From Paraburkholderia sp. LEh10 (GTDB lineage: Bacteria; Pseudomonadota; Gammaproteobacteria; Burkholderiales; Burkholderiaceae): DNA of 64,000 nt. The DNA lies in NCBI RefSeq assembly GCF_017814945.1, contig NZ_JAGIPX010000037.1, forward strand, positions 1 through 64,000, written 5' to 3'. The notes under the pieces were generated by a model that worked only from the letters and a program-made list of their open reading frames with translations, did not search any database and was not told the origin of the DNA. A program made the translations under genes and the position numbers. Positions 43,512-53,146 of this stretch are shown in pieces (position 1 is the first letter of the stretch; every line of letters starts with the position of its first letter).

Positions 43512-44390
43512 TTACCCGGCCGTGTCCCTAGCGCCGATGGCTTCGGCGACTTGCACGAGATATCGTGCGTCGTCGTAGTGCAGTCGTTCGACGTAGCGGC
43601 CATCGACGTCCACGAGCCCCTTTCCTGCGTTCTCCGGCTTATCGAACGCCGCGATGATGGCGCGCGCCCATGCGACCGCCGCCGGATTGGGCGTAAATGC
43701 CCGATTGGCGATCTCGATCTGGTTCGGATGGATGAGAGTCTTGCCGTCGAATCCGAGGCTCGCGCCCTCCGCACATTGCGTCGCCAGCCCTTCGGGATTC
43801 GCGGCGTCGAAGAATACACCGTCCAAGATCCCGAGCCCGAAAGCACGTGCAGCCATCACGCTCAACGACAGCGCCGTTTGCAACCCCGGGCGCGCGACGC
43901 CTTGACCGCACCGCATCTCCTTGGCAAGGTCGCTCGACCCGATGACCCAAGCCTCGACGCCAGCCTCCGCCCCTGCCATACCGATCTCGTTCAGCTTGAG
44001 CATTGCCGCACACGTCTCCATCATGATCCACATCGGCACGTCACCGTGCATGTCCGCACGAGCCACCGCGAGGTCGCTCGCCGCAGAGATCTTTGGAACG
44101 AGTATGGCATCGGGCTTCGCCTGCGCTGCGGCGGCCACATCCTCCCGGCCCCACGGCGTGCTCAAGGCGTTCACCCGGATCACGACTTCTCGCGATGCGA
44201 AGCGTCTGTCGCGAGCCGCTTCGACAGCTGCGGCGCGAGCTTGAAGTTTTTCATTGGGTCCGACGGAGTCCTCCAGGTCCAGGACGACGACATCGCAGCG
44301 CGCGGAACATGCTTTCTCCATTGCGCGAGCATTCTGCGCCGGCACATACAGGGCACTGCGTCTAGGGCGTACAGGGGGGGAGATGGTCAT
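43512..44390 (-). CDS. CitE/HpcH-HpaI-family lyase
   Basis: A 292-residue TIM-barrel lyase of the citrate lyase beta / malyl-CoA lyase group. Motifs are RRSALYVPAQNARAMEKA, VVVLDLEDSVGPNEK, the metal-binding Glu in MWIMMETCAAML, EAWVIGSSDLAKEM and FDGKTLIHPNQIEIAN. Such enzymes cleave a C-C bond in a 3-hydroxyacyl-CoA or oxo-acid. It could act on a product of ring cleavage or on a methyl-branched acyl-CoA. The start at 44390 follows AAGGGA by 7 bases. It lies 72 bases after the FAH gene on the same strand, a likely two-gene operon. Confidence 0.88.
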   Translation of the reverse strand: MTISPPVRPRRSALYVPAQNARAMEKACSARCDVVVLDLEDSVGPNEKLQARAAAVEAARDRRFASREVVIRVNALSTPWGREDVAAAAQAKPDAILVPKISAASDLAVARADMHGDVPMWIMMETCAAMLKLNEIGMAGAEAGVEAWVIGSSDLAKEMRCGQGVARPGLQTALSLSVMAARAFGLGILDGVFFDAANPEGLATQCAEGASLGFDGKTLIHPNQIEIANRAFTPNPAAVAWARAIIAAFDKPENAGKGLVDVDGRYVERLHYDDARYLVQVAEAIGARDTAG

Positions 44391-44462
44391 ACGGCATCCC
44401 TTTCTCAAGGTTACTGTCCTTTTCATGATTGAGCACCTTCGCAGGACACTCTCGCTACGAGC

Positions 44463-45323
44463 TCAGATCTCGTTCTCGAAAACCGCCTCGATCGCGCCGA
44501 GTTCGTCGATCTCGCAGCGCACTCGGTCACCCGCCTCGAGGAACACAGGCGGCTTCATCGCCGCGCCAATACCTCCGGGCGTTCCGCTGAAAACGATGTC
44601 GCCGGGTTCGAGCGTCATCGCTTGCGACAGATACGCGACCTGATCGAAAACGTCGAAAATGAGTTCGCGCGTGTTCGAATTCTGTCGGACCTCATCGTTG
44701 ACGATCGAGCGAATACCAAGGCGATGTGGATCCCCAATTTCGTCTGCTGTCGTGATCCAGGGGCCAAACGGCCCGTGCGAATCGAAAGACTTGCCGAGCA
44801 CCCATTGCGGAGTCCGCATCTGCCAGTCGCGGGCAGTGACGTCATTGCCCACGCAGTAGCCGAAGACATGGTCGGGCGCGTTCGCTTTGGAGACGTGACG
44901 GCCGCGCTTGCCTATGACGAAAACCAGCTCGACCTCGTAGTCCACCGACGTCGAAGTCTTTGGAATCTGGATTGGCGCGAACGGCGGATGCACAGTATTG
45001 GGCTGTTTGCAGAACCAGACCTGATGCTTTGGAATCTCGAGGCCTGCTTCTGCGACGTGATCTGCGTAGTTCAGCCCCATCGCCATGATCTTGCCGGGCC
45101 GCGCGATCGGGGGAAGCAGATGAACCTGCTCGAGCGCAATGGTATGTTCGGCCTTTTCGACGACCCGCTGAACCTCCGCACAAGCGTCGCTCCATGTATC
45201 GATCAGATCGATCATGGTTGAAGCAAGACGCGGGAGTGCGTGCTGGATACGGACGATTTTCGTGCCGTCCACGACGCCGATTTCTGGGAAGCCGCCGTGG
45301 ACGCTGAATGTGACAAGTTTCAT
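44463..45323 (-). CDS. fumarylacetoacetate hydrolase-family protein
   Basis: A 286-residue FAH-family enzyme. Key regions are IMAMGLNYADHVAEAG, the metal-binding Glu residues in VDYEVELVFVIGKRG, YCVGNDVTARDWQMR with the Asp ligand, KSFDSHGPFGPWIT and FSGTPGGIGAAMKPP. The family includes hydratases, isomerases and acylpyruvase-type hydrolases for dioxo acids made by extradiol ring cleavage. It fits a step after the dioxygenase at 47631. A perfect palindromic operator lies about 215 bases upstream. Confidence 0.9.
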   Translation of the reverse strand: MKLVTFSVHGGFPEIGVVDGTKIVRIQHALPRLASTMIDLIDTWSDACAEVQRVVEKAEHTIALEQVHLLPPIARPGKIMAMGLNYADHVAEAGLEIPKHQVWFCKQPNTVHPPFAPIQIPKTSTSVDYEVELVFVIGKRGRHVSKANAPDHVFGYCVGNDVTARDWQMRTPQWVLGKSFDSHGPFGPWITTADEIGDPHRLGIRSIVNDEVRQNSNTRELIFDVFDQVAYLSQAMTLEPGDIVFSGTPGGIGAAMKPPVFLEAGDRVRCEIDELGAIEAVFENEI

Positions 45324-45538
45324 ACGTGAGATGTGCAGTGAAGGGTGTTGACCAGTCGAAACACGCCAAATCAAATCACCAACCCGGATGTACTCACGTT
45401 TGCCGGCATTTCCGCGAGGGATGCGACGAGCCGAGACACATGTTCATTCCGGCAACTCGGTCAGTTCATCGTCAGATCGGTGCAGCTCGGCGATATTCCG
45501 CTCTTGGAAGTATTGTTTCCGTCGTCCGCACGACGGTC

Positions 45539-45556
45539 TTCGTCGAAAGAGACGAA
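45539..45556 (-). promoter_or_regulatory. operator palindrome upstream of the FAH-lyase operon
   Basis: Perfect TTCGTC-GAAAGA-GACGAA within a 26-base block identical to 41211-41236. An AATACT-like -10 follows at a distance of about 20 bases toward the gene. Confidence 0.72.
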
Positions 45557-45647
45557 TTGCGCGCCTAGACCGTCGTCGGCAAAGGTCGATCAATTTCCTC
45601 GAATCGATCTCGTCAAAATGCATGACCCGATGCCTCTTCAAGCGTAA

Positions 45648-45665
45648 TTCGTCTCTTCCGACGAA
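45648..45665 (+). promoter_or_regulatory. operator palindrome upstream of the acyl-CoA ligase
   Basis: Perfect TTCGTC-TCTTCC-GACGAA. Its downstream bases match those at the phenol hydroxylase promoter. It shares the divergent region with the FAH-operon site at 45539-45556, one for each direction. Confidence 0.72.
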
Positions 45666-45748
45666 GACCCTCGAAAAGGCGAGATAAACAATGCGACACG
45701 GTACGAAGGCTGGGGGAGTTCACGACACATCCAGTCCGTATATGACTT

Positions 45749-45777
45749 GCGAGACGAGCATCGCGGTGCCGTCTCGC
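45749..45777. promoter_or_regulatory. inverted repeat in the ligase leader
   Basis: GCGAGACG and CGTCTCGC are separated by 13 bases, ending 28 bases before the ligase ATG. It may fold in the mRNA leader or be a protein site. The phenol hydroxylase gene also has a strong palindrome in the same relative position, but with a different sequence. Confidence 0.35.
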
Positions 45778-45805
45778 GGCCCGCCGCCTCTTGTTTGGAC
45801 CAGAC

Positions 45806-47407
45806 ATGACATCTGACCAGAATCTCGCCGATATCGGCTCGATGACAACACTCGCCGAAGTTGCGCGGCGCCATGCACTCGCTCGACCGGAATCGGTCGC
45901 ATTCTCCTTCGAAGGCCGTGAAACGACATTCGCGCTGTTCGATCAGCGCTCGAACCAGGTCGCACATACGCTAGTCGCCGCAGGCGTCGCCCCCGGCCAC
46001 CGGGTGGCATATCTGGGCAAGAACAGTGACCGCTACTTCGAGATCTTCTTCGGCGCGGCCAAAGCCGGCGTCGTGATGACGCCGATCGGCTGGCGGTTGG
46101 CTCCGGCCGAAGCCGCCGCGATCCTCGAGGATTGCGGTGCCCACGTGGTCTTCGTCGGCCCCGACGCGGCGAGCCAGGCCGATACGGCGCTGGCCACCAT
46201 GGCCGATCGGCCGTCGGTGATCGCGATCGACGGCGCATCGATCTACGGCGCGACGTCGTTCGACATGTGGCTCGCAGACGCGCCGAAGGACGCTCCGCCA
46301 GTCGAGATTCATCCAAGCACGGTTGCGCTGCAGGTTTACACCTCAGGCACCACTGGTCGTCCGAAGGGCGTGATGTTGACACACGAGAACCTGCTGGCCA
46401 AGCATCGCGAACTGACGCTGGCGCAAATGGACTGGTACCGATGGACACCCGACGACGTCAGCCTCGTCGCGATGCCGGTCGCGCATGTCGGCGGCAGCCT
46501 GTGGGGGATCGCCGGACTGCTACACGGCGCCAAGGGCGTGATTGCGCGCGAATTCGATCCACTCACGGTGCTCGATTTCATCGAACGCGATCGCATCTCG
46601 AAGATGTTCATGGTCCCATCTGCGCTGCAGATCGTCGTACGTCAGCCACGCAGTCGCGAAGTAGACTTCGGGCGGCTGAAGTACATCCTCTACGGTGCGT
46701 CGCCTATCCCAGTCGATCTGCTGCGCGAATGCATGGACGTGTTCGGCTGCGGATTCTGTCAGCAGTACGGTATGACAGAAACTGCCGGCGCGATCGCCTA
46801 CCTGCCGCCGGAAGATCACGATCCGAACGGCAATCCGAGGATGCGGGCTGCGGGCCTGCCGATGCCGGGAGTCGAAATCAGGATTATCGATTCGCTCGGC
46901 AATGCCGTCCCTGCGCACACGGTCGGTGAAATCGTGACACGGTCGAGCGGCAATATGACTGGCTACTGGCGCATGCCTGAAGCGACGTCGTCGACTGTGA
47001 ATCCGGACGGTTGGCTGCGTACCGGCGACGCTGGCTACCTGGATGAAAACGGCTACCTCTACATCCACGATCGCGTGAAGGACATGATCATTTCGGGTGC
47101 GGAAAACATCTATCCCGCCGAAGTCGAGAACGCAATCTACGGCCATCCCTCGGTCGCGGAGGTGGCCGTGATCGGAGTGCCCGACGAGAAATGGGGTGAG
47201 GCCGTCAAAGCAGTGATCGTGGTCAATCCCGGCGCTATCGCAAATATCGAAGACATCCTTGCGTTCGCGCGCGCCAGGATCGCCGGCTTCAAGGTTCCCA
47301 AGAGCATCGACTTCGTCGAAGCGCTCCCGAGAAATGCGTCCGGCAAGATCCTGCGACGTCAGCTGCAGGAGCCCTACTGGGCGGGGCGTACGCGCAAGGT
47401 GAATTGA
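45806..47407 (+). CDS. AMP-forming acyl-CoA ligase
   Basis: A 533-residue ANL-superfamily ligase. The P-loop-like motif is YTSGTTGRPKGVMLTHENL. Other motifs are CGFCQQYGMTETAGAIAYL, the hinge and ribose-binding region WLRTGDAGYLDENGYLYI followed by DRVKDMIISGAENIYPAEVE, and the catalytic Lys in NASGKILRRQL. It activates a carboxylic acid as the CoA thioester using ATP and should feed the beta-oxidation enzymes encoded nearby. The ATG at 45806 is chosen over an upstream TTG. A broken paralogue lies at 27044-27783. Confidence 0.93.
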   Translation: MTSDQNLADIGSMTTLAEVARRHALARPESVAFSFEGRETTFALFDQRSNQVAHTLVAAGVAPGHRVAYLGKNSDRYFEIFFGAAKAGVVMTPIGWRLAPAEAAAILEDCGAHVVFVGPDAASQADTALATMADRPSVIAIDGASIYGATSFDMWLADAPKDAPPVEIHPSTVALQVYTSGTTGRPKGVMLTHENLLAKHRELTLAQMDWYRWTPDDVSLVAMPVAHVGGSLWGIAGLLHGAKGVIAREFDPLTVLDFIERDRISKMFMVPSALQIVVRQPRSREVDFGRLKYILYGASPIPVDLLRECMDVFGCGFCQQYGMTETAGAIAYLPPEDHDPNGNPRMRAAGLPMPGVEIRIIDSLGNAVPAHTVGEIVTRSSGNMTGYWRMPEATSSTVNPDGWLRTGDAGYLDENGYLYIHDRVKDMIISGAENIYPAEVENAIYGHPSVAEVAVIGVPDEKWGEAVKAVIVVNPGAIANIEDILAFARARIAGFKVPKSIDFVEALPRNASGKILRRQLQEPYWAGRTRKVN

Positions 47408-47630
47408 TTGACGCCTCGGCACACGCGCGGTCACGGCACCTGCGGGTACGGATGACCGCGAACTGCGTTGAGATGCGCGATGTCCAGGTACCATACATGC
47501 ATACATGCGCACGCGGAGCTGCGCAACAATTTTGACGGGGAACCGCCCGTGCCGATGCGACGGAGCGGTTCCTTAGCGACCGCGAGCGGCGGCCAGTACT
47601 GCGCCATGCCCGTGCGGGCATCGCCCACCC

Positions 47631-48518
47631 TCATCCGGTATATGACTGAGCGATCATCTCATGTCCCCAAATGTCGCCCACAAGGTTGTATTCCGACTGG
47701 TGATTCGGCGGTGCACCACCGTATCCGTATTCACAGAACCATCCAGACGGCGTTTGCATGTAGAACGAGAACATGCTGTCGTTCGCGTGCCGACCGGGCG
47801 CCATGAGAACCGGCACGCCGTTGCGCCGCGCCAGATCGTACGCGAGGCCGACATCGTCGAGATTGTCGACCTCCACCATCAGATGGTGAATGCGCTTCGG
47901 GAGCGGGCCCACCCCGAAGCCGATCGTGTGATCCCGCTCGCAGCAGTGCATGAAAATCGGCTCGCGCCGCTCGCCGCCGGCATCGAAGCGGACCTCGACC
48001 GTGCCGCGCATCCCGAGCACCTGCCGATAAAAACGGTAGGTTTCCTCAACACCCGCGTCGCGAATCACGATATGTCCGAGTCCAGCGCGTCCCGTCACAA
48101 ATTTGCCGTGCATGCCTCGCCCCGGCCGATAAGGCTGGTGGCGATCGACTAGCGGGCCGTGAAAAATTTCTATCGGAAGTCCCCCCGGGTCAGAAAGCCG
48201 GAGGAGCTCCAGCACGCAGCGCTTTTCCGCCTCGGCCGCCGAGGCCACCTTGAAGAGCACGCCACATTCCTCGAGGTGACGCTGCATCATGCGGAACTCT
48301 TCGGGTCCTGCCACGCGATATCCTGCAAACAACACGTCGTCTTCGTCACTCTGCTCGACGAGAATCCGATGATGCCAGTAGTCCATGCGTAGGCTGAGCG
48401 CACCGTCGCTGTCAGCCCACTCCATCCCCAAGATCTCGGTGGCATAAAAGCGCCATGCATCTAGATCCCGGATGCCGATACCGAGGTAACCCAGTTCGGT
48501 CACGCCTATACTGTTCAT
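47631..48518 (-). CDS. type I extradiol (catechol meta-cleavage) dioxygenase
   Basis: A 295-residue two-domain VOC-fold dioxygenase like BphC or HsaC. The Fe(II) ligands are probably His149 (GLGHIVIRD), His211 or His212 (RIHHLMVEV) and Glu263 (GWFCEYGYGG). The size and spacing match 2,3-dihydroxybiphenyl 1,2-dioxygenases, which take catechols with bulky substituents. It would open the ring of the catechol made by the flavin hydroxylase. The start at 48518 gives MNSIGVTELGYLGIGIRDLD. The SDR gene lies 61 bases upstream on the same strand. Confidence 0.93.
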   Translation of the reverse strand: MNSIGVTELGYLGIGIRDLDAWRFYATEILGMEWADSDGALSLRMDYWHHRILVEQSDEDDVLFAGYRVAGPEEFRMMQRHLEECGVLFKVASAAEAEKRCVLELLRLSDPGGLPIEIFHGPLVDRHQPYRPGRGMHGKFVTGRAGLGHIVIRDAGVEETYRFYRQVLGMRGTVEVRFDAGGERREPIFMHCCERDHTIGFGVGPLPKRIHHLMVEVDNLDDVGLAYDLARRNGVPVLMAPGRHANDSMFSFYMQTPSGWFCEYGYGGAPPNHQSEYNLVGDIWGHEMIAQSYTG

Positions 48519-48579
48519 TGAGTAAATCTCCCGTTTCGTTACTTCCGCTAAGCCGGAAACGACCGCCGTTCCCGGCCCC

Positions 48580-49365
48580 CTACTTCGCGGACCATCCGCC
48601 GTCGACAGGCACCAAGTGACCGGTGATCGCTGCCGATTCGTCCGAACAGAGAAATACGAATACCTCCGCGCATTCCTCGGGCGTGACGGCCCGGCCGATC
48701 GGATGAACCGACGCGGCAAGCTCATCGAACGCTTCGTGCGTGAATCGCTTCTGCGCCTGTTCCGTGTACGTTGCGCCAGGAGCGATCACGTTTACTCGAA
48801 TGTTGTCGGACGCATACTGAATCGCGGCCTTGCGCGTCAGGTGAACAACGCCCGCCTTAGCGGCGTGATAGGCAGCGGAAACCGCATCGGAAACACGCAC
48901 ACCCGCCATTGACGACGTGTTGCAGACCACCCCGCCCCGCTGACGAAGCATGACCGCGATCTCCTGTTTCATGCTGAGAAACGTGGTGACGAGATTGCGA
49001 TTGATCGTCTCGTCGAACGCATCGGTCGATGTTTCATGCAGCTTGCCGAGCGGGGCGTCCGATGGCGCGATGTTGCCGACGTTGTTGACGGCGACGTCAA
49101 GGCGGCCGTGCGTTTCGACGATGCGCGCGATCACGTCGCCGATCTGCTGTTCGTCGCGGCTGTCGCATTGCATGAACGTCGCATCGTGGCCCTGCTCGCG
49201 CAGCTCGCGCTCCAGCGGTGGACCGTCTTGGGCCGTCGATCCGGTAAAGACGACAGAGGCGCCTTCCCTCAGGAAAGCAAGTACGACCGCTTTCCCAATG
49301 CCCTTTGTTCCCCCTGTCACCAGGGCGATCTTCGATTGAAGCCGAGGCTTTCGTGTGCTCGTCAT
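48580..49365 (-). CDS. short-chain dehydrogenase/reductase (operon with extradiol dioxygenase)
   Basis: A 261-residue SDR. It has the cofactor motif VTGGTKGIGKAVVLAFL, the NNVGNIAPSD strand, catalytic Ser in VVCNTSSMAGVR, YHAAKAG with Tyr and Lys, and the C-terminal GHLVPVDGGWSAK. It would oxidise or reduce an alcohol/ketone on the ring or side chain. It is the first gene of a probable SDR-dioxygenase operon. An inverted repeat lies 138-157 bases upstream. Confidence 0.93.
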   Translation of the reverse strand: MTSTRKPRLQSKIALVTGGTKGIGKAVVLAFLREGASVVFTGSTAQDGPPLERELREQGHDATFMQCDSRDEQQIGDVIARIVETHGRLDVAVNNVGNIAPSDAPLGKLHETSTDAFDETINRNLVTTFLSMKQEIAVMLRQRGGVVCNTSSMAGVRVSDAVSAAYHAAKAGVVHLTRKAAIQYASDNIRVNVIAPGATYTEQAQKRFTHEAFDELAASVHPIGRAVTPEECAEVFVFLCSDESAAITGHLVPVDGGWSAK

Positions 49366-49502
49366 GATCTTGTACGTGATTCCAGAAAATACGACATTGC
49401 AAAGGCTCGGGCCGCAGTGGCGTGGCTCGACGCCGTGCCGACGGAATCGGCCGCGCCTTTATCGCCACTGCTCCGAGTTCCGTGTTTTCCGCGCTGTTCG
49501 AT

Positions 49503-49522
49503 GACGAAACATCCGTTTCGTC
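49503..49522. promoter_or_regulatory. inverted repeat between the RND and SDR genes
   Basis: GACGAAAC-ATCC-GTTTCGTC is a perfect 8-bp inverted repeat around 4 bases. Its arms use the same GACGAA/TTCGTC words as the cluster operator, but in the opposite order. It lies between the end of the transporter gene and the start of the SDR gene on the minus strand. It may be a weak terminator hairpin (no T-run follows) or a regulatory site. Confidence 0.4.
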
Positions 49523-49556
49523 GTGCGCGAAATTTAATTCGAATTGATGTACGCAC

Positions 49557-52007
49557 TCATGCCTCTGCGACCGTCGACGACGAATCCGGCTTCTGGATTG
49601 CCTCACGGTTTCGCTCGCCTAGCCGGCGCAGCAGAAAGTACGACAGCGATGGAATGAGAACGAGCGCGCCGATCATGTTCCAGAGGAACATGAAGGTCAG
49701 CAGGATGCCCATGTCCGCCTGAAACTTGATCGGCGACCAGATCCAGGTGATCACGCCGGCAGACATCGTCAAGCCAACGAGTGCTACGACGCGCCCCGTG
49801 AATTGGAGGGAACGCATGTACGCTTCACGCAACGGAACGCCATCGCGCTGAAAATTCAATTGCACACTCAACAAATACAGCGCGTAGTCGACACCAGCGC
49901 CGACGCCCAGTGCGATCACGGGCAGCGTCGCCACTTTTGCGCCGATTCCCAGCACCACCATCAATGCCTCACAAAGCACGGACGTGATCAGCAGCGGCAC
50001 CAGTGCCACGATGACTGCTCGCCCGCTCCGGAATGTGATCAGGCATAGCACCACGACGGCGGCATAGAGCAGTGCCAGCATGCGGTGATGAGCCTGCTTG
50101 ACGACGATGTTCGTCGCCGCCTCGATTCCGGCCGAACCGGCTGCCAGCTCGAACCGGCGCCCAGGCGAGCTGTGTGCGTTGCCGAACGACTCGGCGGACG
50201 CAACGACGCGTGCAAGTGTGTCGGCCTTGTGATCGCCAAGGTACGCAATCAGGGGCATCACGGAACACCGCTGATCGACCATTTCCGGATGGTCTGCGAT
50301 CACGTCCGCAAGCGCCGTGTTAAGGACGTTTGCATCCCGCGGGATCGAGAACCACTTCGGGTTACCCTCGAACTGACCGGCCGTCGCAAGCCGCACCATG
50401 TCGGCCGCCGAAGCGGTGCCCTTCACGCCCTCCACCTGCCGCAGGTTGGCGCCCATTCGATCGAGTTCGACCAGCGTTGGGTAGTTGTTGCATTGCCCCG
50501 GCGGCGTGACGAGCATCACGACGAACTGATCGCTGGACAACCGATAGTGGGCTTTCACATACGCATCATCGCGGTTGTAGGGCGAGTCGGAGCGGAGCTC
50601 CGGCGCGCCGGGATCCAGATCCCCCGTCTTGAGTTCCTGGCTGATCCCGAAGGCCGACAGTCCGATTGCGAACGACACCGCGATCGCAGCCTGCGCCCAC
50701 TTGCCCGACGTGAAATGCAGCAGGCACGCCCACACGCGGGCCAGCCAATCGTGCCTCTCGCCGGCTCGCTCCGCCTCGAGTTTGCGGGCGGCGGCCTTCT
50801 CGTTGACGCCCACATACGACAAGAGCACGGGAACCAGTATCAACTTCGTGAAAATCAGTACCGTCACGCCAATACTGGTCGTCAACGCCAGATCGTGAAT
50901 GACCGGAATGTCGATTACCATCAACACGGCAAAGCCGACCACGTTGGTCAGCAGCGCGGTCACACCCGCGAGGAAGAGGCGCCGAAACGTGTAGCGGGCC
51001 GCCACGTAACGATGCGTGCCCTGCGCGATATCCTGCATGATGCCGTTCATCTTCTGCGCGCCGTGTGACAGGCCGATCGCGAAGATCAGGAACGGCACCA
51101 GAATCGAATACGGATTGAGCACGTAACCGAGTAGCTCCATGAGCCCCAGTAGCCAAATCACGGCCAGCGCCGATACGCCGATCAGCAGCAATGTGCTCCG
51201 AAGGTCCCGCGTGAATGCAAAGACGAACAATCCGGCGATGACGACCGAGATGCCAAAGAACGCCATCACGTGGCTCAAGCCGTCGATCAAGTCTCCGACA
51301 ATCTCGGCAAAACCCACGATATGCACACTGACCGTGGGGCTTTCCAGCGACAGGACCTTGTGCTTGAGTTCGCTCGAGAACGTCGCGTAATCGAGCGGCT
51401 TGCGCGTATCGGGATTGGAGTCCAGCAGCGGCACTACGATCATGCTCGAACGCATGTCGTCCGCCACGTAGCTGCCGACGATACCCGCACGCGCGATGTT
51501 GACTCTGAGCTGCCCCAGACTGGCCGGCGAGCCATCGAAATTGTCCGGCATGACCGGACCGCCGCGGTAACCTTCTTCGGTGACTTCCGTCCAACGCAGG
51601 CTGCTGGTCCACAGGCCGCGCATTGCGGAACGGTCCACCCCTGGGATCAGATAGACCGCGTCATTGACTTTCTGCAGAACCGTGAGGTAGTCCTTGTCGA
51701 AGATGTTGCCGCGCTTGTTTTCGACGACGATACGCACGACATTTCCGAGTCCGTGCAACGCATCCTGGTGTTCGAGATAGTTCTGAATATACGGATGCTT
51801 GCTTGGCAACATCTTCTCGAAGCTCGCATTCACTCGCAGATGAAGCGCATGCCATCCGAGGAAAAGCGTCGCAAGAATGCATGCAAGCAGCAGCACCGGG
51901 CGATTGTTGAAGATGATGCGCTCGAGCCATATCCCGCTCGTGCGATCGAAATCATTGAGGTCGCGTACGACCGGTCTGGCAATGCTGGCGTTGGTATCGA
52001 CCTTCAT
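49557..52007 (-). CDS. RND/MMPL-family transporter (HAE3-like)
   Basis: An 816-residue membrane protein with the RND plan: one membrane helix near residues 33-52, a periplasmic domain to about 230, five helices, a second helix and periplasmic domain, then five more helices. Motifs include GVSALAVIWLLGLMELLGYV and ALGVGAGVDYALYLLSVQL. HAE3/MMPL relatives move hydrophobic molecules (hopanoids, lipids, sterol-like compounds). Located with DUF1329 and YCF48-like genes, it probably takes part in uptake or efflux of the hydrophobic growth substrate. It starts 14 bases after the YCF48-like gene stops. Confidence 0.92.
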   Translation of the reverse strand: MKVDTNASIARPVVRDLNDFDRTSGIWLERIIFNNRPVLLLACILATLFLGWHALHLRVNASFEKMLPSKHPYIQNYLEHQDALHGLGNVVRIVVENKRGNIFDKDYLTVLQKVNDAVYLIPGVDRSAMRGLWTSSLRWTEVTEEGYRGGPVMPDNFDGSPASLGQLRVNIARAGIVGSYVADDMRSSMIVVPLLDSNPDTRKPLDYATFSSELKHKVLSLESPTVSVHIVGFAEIVGDLIDGLSHVMAFFGISVVIAGLFVFAFTRDLRSTLLLIGVSALAVIWLLGLMELLGYVLNPYSILVPFLIFAIGLSHGAQKMNGIMQDIAQGTHRYVAARYTFRRLFLAGVTALLTNVVGFAVLMVIDIPVIHDLALTTSIGVTVLIFTKLILVPVLLSYVGVNEKAAARKLEAERAGERHDWLARVWACLLHFTSGKWAQAAIAVSFAIGLSAFGISQELKTGDLDPGAPELRSDSPYNRDDAYVKAHYRLSSDQFVVMLVTPPGQCNNYPTLVELDRMGANLRQVEGVKGTASAADMVRLATAGQFEGNPKWFSIPRDANVLNTALADVIADHPEMVDQRCSVMPLIAYLGDHKADTLARVVASAESFGNAHSSPGRRFELAAGSAGIEAATNIVVKQAHHRMLALLYAAVVVLCLITFRSGRAVIVALVPLLITSVLCEALMVVLGIGAKVATLPVIALGVGAGVDYALYLLSVQLNFQRDGVPLREAYMRSLQFTGRVVALVGLTMSAGVITWIWSPIKFQADMGILLTFMFLWNMIGALVLIPSLSYFLLRRLGERNREAIQKPDSSSTVAEA

Positions 52008-52021
52008 GACGCGTCACTCAC

Positions 52022-53146
52022 TCATTGGAGGTTGACGATCTGCACGCCGCCGAGGCCGGTCAGCACAACCCGGTTGCGTCCGACGGATGCGACATCGGTG
52101 ATGAGATCCGGCCTCTGCACGGCGACGGCGCGAAACGTGTCGCCCTCGTCCCGGCTCATGATCAGATGGCCATCCTGGGTCGCGAACAACAATCGGCCGT
52201 CATCGAGCACGCATGCGCCCGTCAGGCTCGTATGGACGCCTGTGGATAAGCGCTGCCAGGTGGCTCCGCCATCTCGTGAGCGATAAGCGGAACCGCCAAG
52301 GCCATACGCGATCACGTACCCGTGCGAACCGACCACGCCGAGAAAGCTGCCGTTGTAGCCCGTCGAGATCGCGACGAAGCGATCCCGAAGCCGGTCGAGT
52401 TTGAACAGCGTGCCGTGTTCCGACGCGAGATAGACATCGCCACCCGCGTCGCTGGCGGCGGTGTAGTGAAGCATCTTGTCGTTATCGACCTTCTCGATCC
52501 AAGAAGCCCAGCTCTTTCCACCATCGCGCGTGCCGAGAATGGTTCCGAACGGCCCCACTGCCCACCCCGTCTGCGCGTTCTCGAACCACAGGTCGAGTAT
52601 GGGTATCGCAGGGCCGTTCTGGTAGTTGAGCATCGTCTCCTTCAGCAGCCGCGTGGCGGCCGCGTCGCCACTCGCCGCCCGCGAGGTGAAATGCGCTTTC
52701 AGCAGATCTGCCGCCGCACGGCCGTCGAACTGCTTGACCCAGTGTTCACCGCCGTCGGTCGTCGCGAGAATGACGCCGTCATGACCCGACGCCCAACCCA
52801 GCGAAGCCGACACGAAACGGACGGCGACCAGATCCGACCCGACCGGGCTTGGGACCTGACGCCATGTCGCGCCGCCGTCATCGGACAGTACGATCAAGCC
52901 TCGCACCCCGACCGCCACGAGCCGCGAGCCGGCCCGTGCGATTGCGCCGAGCTGCGTGGTAGCCGCGAAACCTGTTGTTTGCGCGGGCGCATCCAGCGGA
53001 TCCACGAACGTGCCGCCGGCCGGCGCCGAAGTGCCGGTAGCTATGCCGGTCATGAGCGCAAGCGAGACCAGCAAGCCCACGCAATGCGATGCGCGGCGGA
53101 GTAAAGCGTTGCGGCGGCCCCGGCCATCGCGAGTCGCGCAGCACAC
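52022..53146 (-). CDS. YCF48/BNR-repeat exported protein
   Basis: A 374-residue protein with an N-terminal signal peptide (SHCVGLLVSLALMTGIATG) and repeated beta-propeller blades with Asp-box motifs: VLSDDGGATWRQV, ATTDGGEHWVKQF, TRDGGKSWASW, RSRDGGATWQRL and SRDEGDTFRAV. Photosystem-assembly-like YCF48 proteins of this kind are regularly found next to RND, DUF1329 and DUF1302 genes in catabolic clusters; the function is unknown. The GTG at 53146 overlaps the last base of the DUF1329 stop codon. Confidence 0.88.
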   Translation of the reverse strand: MCCATRDGRGRRNALLRRASHCVGLLVSLALMTGIATGTSAPAGGTFVDPLDAPAQTTGFAATTQLGAIARAGSRLVAVGVRGLIVLSDDGGATWRQVPSPVGSDLVAVRFVSASLGWASGHDGVILATTDGGEHWVKQFDGRAAADLLKAHFTSRAASGDAAATRLLKETMLNYQNGPAIPILDLWFENAQTGWAVGPFGTILGTRDGGKSWASWIEKVDNDKMLHYTAASDAGGDVYLASEHGTLFKLDRLRDRFVAISTGYNGSFLGVVGSHGYVIAYGLGGSAYRSRDGGATWQRLSTGVHTSLTGACVLDDGRLLFATQDGHLIMSRDEGDTFRAVAVQRPDLITDVASVGRNRVVLTGLGGVQIVNLQ

